A program made the translations under genes and the position numbers. DNA of 64,000 nucleotides, taken from CAWHYG01 sp963833505. GTDB taxonomy: Bacteria; Eisenbacteria; RBG-16-71-46; CAIMUX01. The first letter of the stretch is position 1, and each line of letters begins with the position of its first letter. The notes beneath the pieces were generated by a model, which was not told the origin of the DNA, did no database searches, and saw only the letters and a program-made list of their open reading frames with translations. Location: assembly GCA_963833505.1 (NCBI GenBank), contig CAWHYG010000007.1, positions 1,984,001 to 2,048,000 of the forward strand. Direction: 5' to 3'. Of the stretch, positions 44,968-52,987 are shown piece by piece.

Positions 44968-45843
44968 ATGACCTTGGGGCGAAAGGCGGGCGGGAGGGGC
45001 ACCTGGTTCGACGCGTCCGCCCTGCTCCTGGTTTCGGTCATCTGGGGCACGACCTTCGTCGCGATCAAATCCGCGCTCCGGGATGCGACGCCGCTTCTAT
45101 TTGTCGGCGTCCGGTTTCTCCTGGCCACCCTGGCGACGATTCCACTGGTTCGCTCGCGGGGCCGTGAGCTCCTGCGCACGTTGCGCCGGGGAGCCCCTCT
45201 CGGACTCGTCATGGCCGGCGCCTATACCACGCAGACGATCGGCCTCACGGTCACGACGCCGCCCCGCTCTGCCTTCGTGACCGGGCTCAACGTGGCGCTC
45301 GTCCCGCTTTGGGCCGCGGCCATCATGCGCCGGAAGCCGGGAGGGCTTTCGCTCCTGGCGCTGGCCATCACCATCCCGGGACTCTGGCTCTTGACTCATC
45401 CGGAACACTCGTCCTGGAATCGGGGCGATTCGTGGACGTTGGTCTGCGCGTTCCTCTACGCCCTCTATGTGGTCCTGCTCGGCAGGCTCGGAGATTGCGA
45501 GGACCGGGGCGGGCTGCTTCTTTCACAGCTTGCCATCACGGCGGTTTGTTGCCTGGTCGCTTCTCCCGTTCTGGAGCGGCCGCGATTCGCGCCGTCGATC
45601 CGGCTCTTTGGCGCGCTCGCTCTGACGGCCTTTCTGGCCACGACCTTGACCACCTGGCTCCAGATCCGCTTTCAGCCCCGCGTCGGGCCGATCCGGGCCG
45701 CCGTCATCTATGCGACCGAGCCGGTTTTCGCGGCGTTCTTCTCCTGGCTTCTGATCCATCAGGCGCTTTCCGGAACCTCCTGGGCCGGAGGCGGCTTGAT
45801 CCTGGCGGGAATGCTCCTGTCGGAGCTGGGAGCGCAGGGATGA
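44968..45843 (+). CDS. EamA/DMT-superfamily transporter
   Basis: A 291-residue membrane protein with ten predicted helices and the two EamA halves: VSVIWGTTFVAIKSALRDATPLLFVGVRFLLATL in the first, and YATEPVFAAFFSWLLIHQALSGTSWAGGGLILAGMLLS closing the second. Members export amino acids or other metabolites; the substrate cannot be predicted. It converges on dinB with only 23 bases between the two stops and stands alone. Confidence 0.9.
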   Translation: MTLGRKAGGRGTWFDASALLLVSVIWGTTFVAIKSALRDATPLLFVGVRFLLATLATIPLVRSRGRELLRTLRRGAPLGLVMAGAYTTQTIGLTVTTPPRSAFVTGLNVALVPLWAAAIMRRKPGGLSLLALAITIPGLWLLTHPEHSSWNRGDSWTLVCAFLYALYVVLLGRLGDCEDRGGLLLSQLAITAVCCLVASPVLERPRFAPSIRLFGALALTAFLATTLTTWLQIRFQPRVGPIRAAVIYATEPVFAAFFSWLLIHQALSGTSWAGGGLILAGMLLSELGAQG

Positions 45844-45866
45844 GCCCCGGGCGACCGGCCGGACTT

Positions 45867-47588
45867 TCAGTCGATCGAGTAAAGGAACCAACGCCTCTTG
45901 GCCGCACCCGACGCCGCCGGTTGGCGGAGGCAGTACACGGTCCAGCAGGCACCGTCCTCCATCCGGATCTGGAAGTAGTGCCGCCGGAGATACAATTCGC
46001 CGGAGGGTTCGGGCCCCAGCTTCTTCCACACCCGATCGCAGGCGATGATGCGGAGATCCTTCCCGCGCCAGGAGAACCCGCCGGGAAGGCCGGGTTCCCC
46101 GCGGCTCATCGCCGCCGGATCAAATGAACCGGCCAGAGGAACGATCGCCTCGCTGATCAGCCGGGGACGGCTGGACCCGCTCCCGCCGGTTTTCGATTCG
46201 CGCTCGGATAACTCTCTTCCGGCGTTTTCGTGCTCGACCCACTTGCGCTCTCCTGACTTGCCCGGGAGAGGTTCCCCCTCCGTGTCCCGGTGCTTCTCCG
46301 GCTCACGTCCGCCCGCCTCACGCTTTTCGGCCTCCCGTCTACCCGCCTCGCTCTGCGTCGGCCCGTGCCCGCCCGGCTCGCTTCCCGCCGGCCCGCGCCC
46401 GGACGGCTCAACCCCCCCCGGCTCGCGGACGACAAGCCGCGCCCGGGTCACCTTGCCACGCCCGAACCGCTCTTCGACGTGATCGATCGCCTCGGCCAGG
46501 CGGCGCTTGCGCCCCTCGCGCTCCGGCGGATGAAACAGGTCGAGGTTCTCCCGTCCCTCCGGAACGACTCCGCTGACGCCCGCGCCGATCAGGCGCACCG
46601 GCTCGCCGTTCCAGTTGGCGCGGAAGAGCGTGCGGGCCGCGGCGCAGATCCGATCGGGATCGGCCGTTGGAACGGGCAGGGTCGTTCGCCGGGTGAGCGT
46701 GCGGAAATCGTGATAGCGCAGCTTGAGCTGCACGATGCGTCCGGCCACGGCGTCCCCGCGCAACCGGCGCGAAACGCGCACCGACTGATCCAGCAGAACC
46801 CCCTCGAGAAAATCCGCGTCGGAGACGTCGCGGGCGAAGGTCTCTTCGTGGCTGTAGCTCTTCGCCTCCTCGTCCGGAACGACGCCGCGCCGGTCGTTGC
46901 CCCGGGCCAGCTCGCTCAGATGAGTTCCGTGCTCGCCGAATCGGCTCTCCAGAATCTGCGGATCAGCGGCGGCGAGGTCCCCGATGGACCGGATTCCGAT
47001 GGCCTCGAGGACCTCGCGGGTGCGCGGGCCGACGCCCCAGAGCCGACCGATCGGCAGCGGCCGAAGGAACTCCACGACTCCTCCCGGCTCGACGACCACC
47101 AGGCCGTCCGGCTTTTCCAGGTCGGAAGCGATCTTGGCGACGAACTTCACGGGAGCAATGCCGACCGAGGCCGTGAGACGCGTCCTCTCCCGAATCCGCT
47201 CCTTGATCAAGATCCCGATCTGACGCGGCGATCCGAGCGCGTTTTCGGTTCCGGTCAGATCCAGGAAGGCCTCATCGAGGGAGAGCGGCTGGACCAGCGG
47301 AGAGAAAGCGTGGAAGATTTCCATGATCTGCTGCGAGGCGTCGTGATACTTGCGGAAGTTCGGCGGCACGATGACGAGGGTCGGGCAGAGGCGCTCGGCG
47401 CGCGCCATCGCCATGGCCGAGTGGATCCCCCATCGGCGGGCTTCGTAGGAAGCGGCGGCCACCACGCCCCGGCCCTGACTGGGACCTCCCACGACCACGG
47501 GCTTGCCCGCCAACGACGGCTCGTCGCGGATCTCGATCGACGCGTAGAACGCGTCCATGTCGACGTGGGCGATGACTTGTTGGGGCAT
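45867..47588 (-). CDS. dinB: DNA polymerase IV with a long C-terminal linker and a DUF6504-like domain
   Basis: A 573-residue Y-family translesion polymerase. The polymerase core is complete: IAHVDMDAFYASIE (metal-binding Asp), YEARRWGIHSAMAMARAERLCP, PLSLDEAFLDLTG (catalytic Asp-Glu), ASVGIAPVKFVAKIASDLEKPDG, LWGVGPRTREVLEAIGI and the little-finger domain ending EERFGRGKVTRARLVV (~residue 390). Then comes ~100 residues of Arg/Glu/Gly-rich, repeat-like linker, followed by a ~75-residue domain (GGFSWRGKDLRIIACDRVWKKLG...YLRRHYFQIRMEDG...RRWFLYSID). That domain resembles DUF6504, which usually occurs as a small separate protein near translesion polymerases (ImuB/DnaE2). It lies 29 bases downstream of the ParA-like gene, so it may be in the same operon. 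Confidence 0.9.
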   Translation of the reverse strand: MPQQVIAHVDMDAFYASIEIRDEPSLAGKPVVVGGPSQGRGVVAAASYEARRWGIHSAMAMARAERLCPTLVIVPPNFRKYHDASQQIMEIFHAFSPLVQPLSLDEAFLDLTGTENALGSPRQIGILIKERIRERTRLTASVGIAPVKFVAKIASDLEKPDGLVVVEPGGVVEFLRPLPIGRLWGVGPRTREVLEAIGIRSIGDLAAADPQILESRFGEHGTHLSELARGNDRRGVVPDEEAKSYSHEETFARDVSDADFLEGVLLDQSVRVSRRLRGDAVAGRIVQLKLRYHDFRTLTRRTTLPVPTADPDRICAAARTLFRANWNGEPVRLIGAGVSGVVPEGRENLDLFHPPEREGRKRRLAEAIDHVEERFGRGKVTRARLVVREPGGVEPSGRGPAGSEPGGHGPTQSEAGRREAEKREAGGREPEKHRDTEGEPLPGKSGERKWVEHENAGRELSERESKTGGSGSSRPRLISEAIVPLAGSFDPAAMSRGEPGLPGGFSWRGKDLRIIACDRVWKKLGPEPSGELYLRRHYFQIRMEDGACWTVYCLRQPAASGAAKRRWFLYSID

Positions 47589-47617
47589 GGAATCTGGCGG
47601 CCCTCGTGCCCGTCCAG

Positions 47618-48625
47618 CTACGCCTTAGCGCCAGGCATCGCAACCCCGCATCGGGCGGCAATGATCTTGGCCAGCGCCTGGAAGTCTCTGTAACAGTCCT
47701 GCACGGCTTGGGCGTGTCCCCCTAGCGCGCCGTCGGCGGGCTTGAGGAAGAACATCGGCTTGCGGGCTTCCTGGGCCATCGGCATCAGGCTTCGGTAATA
47801 ATTGAGCCCGGCCAGACGATGGGGATCGTCCGCCACGGGAATCGGCCCGGAAGGCTCGCCCTCGGCCAACACGGCCTGACGGTACACCGTGGGAATGCGG
47901 GCCATCCATCGGTCGAAGGCCTTGACCGGGCGATCCAGCCGCACGGCGTGCTGCATGACCACGTATCCGGCCGGGGTCATCGTGCCCGGCGGCATCGACA
48001 GTTCTGCCACGGGATTTCGATCGCGCCTCTCCGTCCATTCCGTCCGCCAACGTCTGAGAGTGGGACCGAGGTTTCGCAGCTCCTGCAAGGAGTAGAGATC
48101 GGGTGCCAACGGGATCACCAGGTGCTCCGCCGCGATGAGCGCCGCACGATTCACTGCGCCCAGATTGGGGCCCACGTCGATCAGCACGAGCTGCGCTTCC
48201 GCCTCCTGCGCGGCCCGCTCAAGCACCCGCCAGATCGACGAGACAACGCGAAAGGCACGCGGTTTGCGGTCGAGGCAATCGGGCCATTGGCTGGTCAGCT
48301 CGTCCTCCGAGGCCGACAGGCTCAGATCTCCAACGAGAAGCCCAAGGCCGTCGGATATCTTCCGCACCACGGGGGGTAGGAGGATGTCGCCGGTCCCCTC
48401 CAGGATCGGTTGAATCGCCCCGAAGACCGTGTCAGGATGGGGCCCGTCCGGCCACAGCGACTCCAGCTCATCGTCGTCAACGAACATGCTGGACAGGTTG
48501 GCCTGGGGATCGAGGTCCGCCGCGACCACGGAAAGCCCGAGTTCCGTGTACATCCAGGCGAGGTGATAGACCAGCGTCGTCTTGCCCACGCCCGCCTTGT
48601 TGTTGAAGAAAGCAATCGTCTTCAT
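47618..48625 (-). CDS. ParA/MinD-like ATPase
   Basis: A 335-residue ParA-superfamily protein. It has a deviant Walker A FFNNKAGVGKTTLVYHLAWM (residues ~7-26), ADLDPQANLS with the conserved Asp of switch I, and VLIDVGPNLGAVNRAALIAAEHLVIPLAPD for Walker B/switch II. The C-terminal half is longer than in plasmid ParA. No ParB or centromere-like array is nearby. It overlaps the upstream AlbA_2 ATPase by four bases (ATGA) and is followed by dinB. Stand-alone ParA-like ATPases paired with an AlbA_2 protein suggest an accessory, possibly defence- or stress-related module rather than chromosome partition; that is inference. Confidence 0.8.
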   Translation of the reverse strand: MKTIAFFNNKAGVGKTTLVYHLAWMYTELGLSVVAADLDPQANLSSMFVDDDELESLWPDGPHPDTVFGAIQPILEGTGDILLPPVVRKISDGLGLLVGDLSLSASEDELTSQWPDCLDRKPRAFRVVSSIWRVLERAAQEAEAQLVLIDVGPNLGAVNRAALIAAEHLVIPLAPDLYSLQELRNLGPTLRRWRTEWTERRDRNPVAELSMPPGTMTPAGYVVMQHAVRLDRPVKAFDRWMARIPTVYRQAVLAEGEPSGPIPVADDPHRLAGLNYYRSLMPMAQEARKPMFFLKPADGALGGHAQAVQDCYRDFQALAKIIAARCGVAMPGAKA

Positions 48626-49827
48626 GCGGGCAGCCTCAAGATGGCAAGCACGTGGTGAGGATCGACCCGGAACTCCGGGGCTGGATTGCCGTTGGCCAAG
48701 AGTGCGTTCCTGGCGACGACGATTCCGGCGCCGAACTTCTGCACGAACCCAAGCACCCGCAGGGCCTCGGCCAGGTTCGGATTACGGTAGTCCGTCAGCC
48801 CTGGGGTTCCGAAATTCTCCGGAGTCACCTCACCGAAGGGACCGCCTGGACTGAGAATCTCGATGCGGTCGTCATACCAGTGGACCCGCACGGGGGCATT
48901 GGTGCCCTCGTAGGTCCGATGCAGCACGGCATTGCGCGTGAGCTGCTGCAGAGCGACCGGCGGATACAGCGGCGTCCGACGCTCGATCTGCCCCCCGGTA
49001 AAATCTACACTCGTCCGGTTGTGGGAGGCCAGTTTCTCCTCGAGCCTCCTGAGCACGTCCGCGGTCGCGCCGTCGAGAAGCGCTTCATCCAGGATCGGCT
49101 GATCGAGCTGCGTGCCCTTGATGCGCAAAAACTGAATGTACGCGCCGGGAATGAACGTCCGCGTGAGCTTCCCGAGAACCAGAAGACCGAGGACGGTCGG
49201 CACCAGTTGATCCGCGGAGACGATCATCTTCGATGCTGCCAAGCGCTGCTCGCTGGTGCGATCGTTCGCCTCGAGAACGTCCGGCGCGACTGCGGCCGGA
49301 AGGTATTCCGACTCGAAGCGAACCCGATCCAGGTCGGCTAGCGTCGCCGACGGCACCGGCTGGATGTCGAACGGTCGATCCCGGTGGCGGCGCTTTTCGT
49401 TGAGCATGCGCTCGTCCTGGGCCGAGGCGATTCCTCGCCGGGGACCGATCCGGATGTACACCCGTCCCTTGTAGCGAACGGGGGGCGAGTCGGCGGGCCA
49501 GACCATGATGACGGCAAGATCGGCTCCCTGCAGCGACCGTTTCGACACGGTCATTGACGGCGGGGGCACGATGTTGCCATCGGTCTTGATGTCTGCAAGC
49601 TGGCGGAGCAACTCGTCTGTGACCGGGTTTCCTGAGGGCGTCCCGTCAGACCGTGCCCCGATGAGGACCACTCCGGGTTGGCGGTGGTCGGGCAGGTCGT
49701 TGGCGAACGCGCACACGGCTTCGCGGACAGCGGTGGGAACCTCGCCTTTGAAGGTCTCCTTGCGTTCGACGAGGTCTGATTCAATGTCGCCCAGCAGACG
49801 TACCAGCTCGTGGTCAGCGTAGGCCAT
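48622..49827 (-). CDS. AlbA_2 (Schlafen-like) domain ATP-binding protein
   Basis: A 401-residue protein. The N-terminal AlbA_2 domain begins ESDLVERKETFKG and continues VREAVCAFANDLPDHRQPGVVLIGA (the conserved E.K and GG/GA.. pattern). The middle includes VSADQLVPTVLGLLVLGK, and the C-terminus has a GHKL-like ATPase segment (LQQLTRNAVLHRTYEGTNAPVRVHWYDDRIEILSPGG and GLTDYRNPNLAEALRVLGFVQKFGAGI). Proteins of this type are predicted transcriptional regulators or nucleases and are common in defence-rich regions. It is first in the operon with the ParA-like gene, with four overlapping bases. Confidence 0.82.
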   Translation of the reverse strand: MAYADHELVRLLGDIESDLVERKETFKGEVPTAVREAVCAFANDLPDHRQPGVVLIGARSDGTPSGNPVTDELLRQLADIKTDGNIVPPPSMTVSKRSLQGADLAVIMVWPADSPPVRYKGRVYIRIGPRRGIASAQDERMLNEKRRHRDRPFDIQPVPSATLADLDRVRFESEYLPAAVAPDVLEANDRTSEQRLAASKMIVSADQLVPTVLGLLVLGKLTRTFIPGAYIQFLRIKGTQLDQPILDEALLDGATADVLRRLEEKLASHNRTSVDFTGGQIERRTPLYPPVALQQLTRNAVLHRTYEGTNAPVRVHWYDDRIEILSPGGPFGEVTPENFGTPGLTDYRNPNLAEALRVLGFVQKFGAGIVVARNALLANGNPAPEFRVDPHHVLAILRLPA

Positions 49828-50047
49828 TCCCGCTTTCCCCTTTCGGCACCTCCGGCCCGCATCGGCACGGCGGGGCGGATCTCTCCGAGGCTTCTTACTT
49901 TGCCCTATCGCGCGTCTGACGGAAACCCCTCATGTGGAGCTCCGGGCCTGCCAGACGCACGGACCGCTTGGGTTCCACCCCCGGTTCCGACTATCCTCGC
50001 TCCGAGCGGCGTCCGGGGAGCCCGCTCGAAACACGGGAGGCAGTGCC

Positions 50048-52873
50048 ATGACCGCAGATCGTTCGAACGGCAAGCGTGCGCGGATCCTGATGCCGGCCGC
50101 GCTGTCCCTCCTCATCCTGCTTTTCGGGGTTCTGCCGGCTCCGGCCCGCATCGGCGACGGCCGGCTCATCCTCCGCCTGAAGGAGGCTCCGGGCGAATCC
50201 AAGAAATCCTCGAGGCCCGTCCTGGCCGATCTGCTCGTCCAATACCCGTCCGGAAGCGAGACCGCCATCACGCTTCCCCTGCACATGCGGCTCCAAGGCG
50301 GCCACGAAGACCATGTCCTGGCCGAGATACCCGCCGGGACCGTTCGGGTGGCGCTTCGGGACACTTCCCGAACGGTCGTGCGGACCTGGAACGTTCCGGT
50401 CGCGCCCGAGCTGACGACCATCGCAGTCTTTGACCTGGGCTCAGGCGCGCTCGTCGTCGATCCCGTCCATCCCGATCCTTTCGGAAACTGCGAATCCTGG
50501 GACCGGGACGACCTGGGTGCGCTTCCCGGAACGGGCGCCGAGGCGGCTCTGTCGCTGGACACGCGACCCGGATTGCCGGCCGATCCGGTGCTCGATGGCG
50601 CCGATTTCGGGAACGCGGCCCATCTCCGGCCTCGCGGCTTCAACCTCGAGGACGACGCGGCGCTCGTGCAGGTGCCTCTCGGCGAAGCGTCGGCCGCCGT
50701 CGGACAGAGCGCGCCGTGGATCGTGACCGGCGGCACGCCGACGGGAATCACGGCTCTGGGATCCGCGGAAACCGCCGGGCGGTATCTCGGACAGGGATCC
50801 GCCACCGTTCGCGGCCACGTGGGCTTCCTGGGGCTTCGCGGACCCGCTGAAGTGGACGGCGTCTTCCAGGGGCTTCACGACTTGGATGAAGGTCCCACGG
50901 AAATCCTGGACCACGAGCTTCCCAACAACGGCTTGACCGCGGTCGAGGCGCGGGCCCGGGCGTTCTTCGAGCCCTCCGGCTGGGGCCGGTGGCGGGCCGA
51001 CTTCTACGCCTACGGGCAGAACCGGAACTACTTCCTTCAGGAATTCGCAGAGGACACCTCTCACAACCCGCACGAGAATCAGGCCGGCCTCACCGAGTCC
51101 GCCTCCTGGGACTTTCACGCCGGCCCCGCCGGTTTCTCGCTCGAGGAGGCCTTCAACCGCTTCTACACGGAAATCGGCGATGGGCTGGCCTTCAACAACC
51201 TGAAGAACTTCCAGCTCGCCAGCTCGGGGAACAACGCGGTCAGCAGCGATTCCCTCTACTGGCGGGGAACCGAGTTCGGGACGACTCCGCCTCACTTCTA
51301 CAACTACTTCGAGCACGACCTGACCACGAGCTGGGATCTTCGCGGGGAAGGCCGCATTGCCCTAGGCGCGGCCTCGCCGCTTCGCTTCGGAGTCGACTCG
51401 CGCTGGTATACCTGGAGGTGGTATCAGCCGCTCGACCCGATCCTGGCCGGCCAGGGCGGGGTCGGCGGCGGCGGCTATCAGGACGTTTCCTATCTGGGCT
51501 ACGACCTGCTCGGTGACAACCACGCCTCTCTTCCCGGCCATGAGCCCCGCAAGCCCCAGTCGACGGCGCTCTATGCCAGTCAACGGCTGGCCCTCGGGGC
51601 CGTCGATTTCGAAGCCGGCGCCCGCTGGGAGCGCTTCAGCTCGGGGCAGCAGCGGCTGCTCAGCCTCTCCAATCCCACCGGCGCGGACCCCGTGCTCACG
51701 CCGGCGGAATTGGGCAACGAACCGGTCCGGTACGGCCTGGACCCCAGGATCGGTATCCACATCGGCGCCGCGCAGTGGGCCCATTTCTGGGCCGATATCG
51801 GCCAGTCGCGGCAGGACCCGCCGTTCGAGGCGCTCTACTATTCCCCGAACGTGGTCAGCGACCTCGGTTATCTGGCGCAGGTCGGATCCCTGACCGGGCC
51901 CAAGGGAGCGCTCGCCCGGACGATGGCCCTGGGAAACCCGGACCTCAAGCCGGAGATCCAGCGCGCCGCCTCAGTGGGCTTTTTCTACCGACTGAACGAT
52001 CAGGCCTCGCTCCGGATTTCGGGCCGCGCCGCCCAGGTCCGCGACACCTGGGTCGCAGTGCCGGTCCCTTCGGGAATCGATACCCTGAACTACTATGAGA
52101 ACCGGGGAGCGCGGCGCGAGTTCGGCGGCCACGTGAGCCTGACCTACGCGCCATCGCGGACATCCAGGTTTCGCGTACTGTACGATCTCTCCCGAATCGA
52201 CACCAACGTGATCGAGCCGGCGCCCTTGTACAGCGCCCTCCTTCTTCCCGGCAGTCCGGAAGAGGGCCTGACTCCCCTCGAGACGGCGCCGATCGAACCG
52301 GTCTGGCTCGATCCCGGAACCGTCGATCCCGGAACCGGGGGTTCCTATCATCCGTCGCTTTTCGATCATCGTCATCGGATTGCCGCTGAGGCGGAATTCT
52401 ACGTGCCGGGAATCGGGCCGGCGCCCGAACCCGGCAGTCGGAATCTGCATCTCTCCGTCACGGTGAAGGCGGCCTCGGGCGCGCCTTATACACCGATCTA
52501 CATCCAGTCGGCGGGTCTCATGCCGCCCTTCGGCGATGCGCTCAGCCCGGGCACGGTCACGCCGGACGGGATCAACTCCGCCCGCCTGCCCTGGACCTGG
52601 CAGCTCGACATCGGCGTGCGGAACGAGCTGCGTTTCTGGGGTGGCCACGCCGCCGTCACGCTCGACCTCGAGAACATCACCGACCAGAAGAACGTCATCC
52701 ACGTCTACAGCGCGACCGGCGACGCGAACGACGACGGATGGCTCAGCACGTCCGCCGGGGCGACCTACGGCGCGGAGGGGGACAACGCCGGCCACTACCA
52801 GACGCGCCTCGACAATCCGTTGAACTACGCGGAGGGACGCACCCTGCGGATCGCGGTCGAATACGGGTTCTGA
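50048..52873 (+). CDS. TonB-dependent outer-membrane receptor
   Basis: A 941-residue protein with a signal peptide (LMPAALSLLILLFGVLPAPARIG), a ~110-residue N-terminal beta domain, a plug-like region (LRPRGFNLEDDAALVQV...PWIVTGGTPTGITALGSA) and a long beta-barrel rich in alternating aromatic strands. It includes the TBDR-typical GNPDLKPEIQRAASVGFFYRL and LDLENITDQKN, and ends in Phe (LRIAVEYGF). The TonB gene at 39-40 kb could energise it. The ligand is unknown. GGGAGG precedes ATG 50048. It converges on the acyl-CoA synthetase gene. Confidence 0.85.
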   Translation: MTADRSNGKRARILMPAALSLLILLFGVLPAPARIGDGRLILRLKEAPGESKKSSRPVLADLLVQYPSGSETAITLPLHMRLQGGHEDHVLAEIPAGTVRVALRDTSRTVVRTWNVPVAPELTTIAVFDLGSGALVVDPVHPDPFGNCESWDRDDLGALPGTGAEAALSLDTRPGLPADPVLDGADFGNAAHLRPRGFNLEDDAALVQVPLGEASAAVGQSAPWIVTGGTPTGITALGSAETAGRYLGQGSATVRGHVGFLGLRGPAEVDGVFQGLHDLDEGPTEILDHELPNNGLTAVEARARAFFEPSGWGRWRADFYAYGQNRNYFLQEFAEDTSHNPHENQAGLTESASWDFHAGPAGFSLEEAFNRFYTEIGDGLAFNNLKNFQLASSGNNAVSSDSLYWRGTEFGTTPPHFYNYFEHDLTTSWDLRGEGRIALGAASPLRFGVDSRWYTWRWYQPLDPILAGQGGVGGGGYQDVSYLGYDLLGDNHASLPGHEPRKPQSTALYASQRLALGAVDFEAGARWERFSSGQQRLLSLSNPTGADPVLTPAELGNEPVRYGLDPRIGIHIGAAQWAHFWADIGQSRQDPPFEALYYSPNVVSDLGYLAQVGSLTGPKGALARTMALGNPDLKPEIQRAASVGFFYRLNDQASLRISGRAAQVRDTWVAVPVPSGIDTLNYYENRGARREFGGHVSLTYAPSRTSRFRVLYDLSRIDTNVIEPAPLYSALLLPGSPEEGLTPLETAPIEPVWLDPGTVDPGTGGSYHPSLFDHRHRIAAEAEFYVPGIGPAPEPGSRNLHLSVTVKAASGAPYTPIYIQSAGLMPPFGDALSPGTVTPDGINSARLPWTWQLDIGVRNELRFWGGHAAVTLDLENITDQKNVIHVYSATGDANDDGWLSTSAGATYGAEGDNAGHYQTRLDNPLNYAEGRTLRIAVEYGF

Positions 52874-52987
52874 CGGTCAGCGGCAGTGCGACATTCGAAA
52901 CCGTGGGAAGCTCCCCGGCACGGCGCCCGCCGTCTGTTCGAGCCGGAGCGGCCCTTTCCCGTTGGACCTCGCCCCCACGGGCCGCAT

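Noticed and set aside
47618..49827. Plasmid partition locus
   Set aside because: The ParA-like protein has no ParB partner, iteron or centromere-like repeats, and flanking genes are chromosomal.
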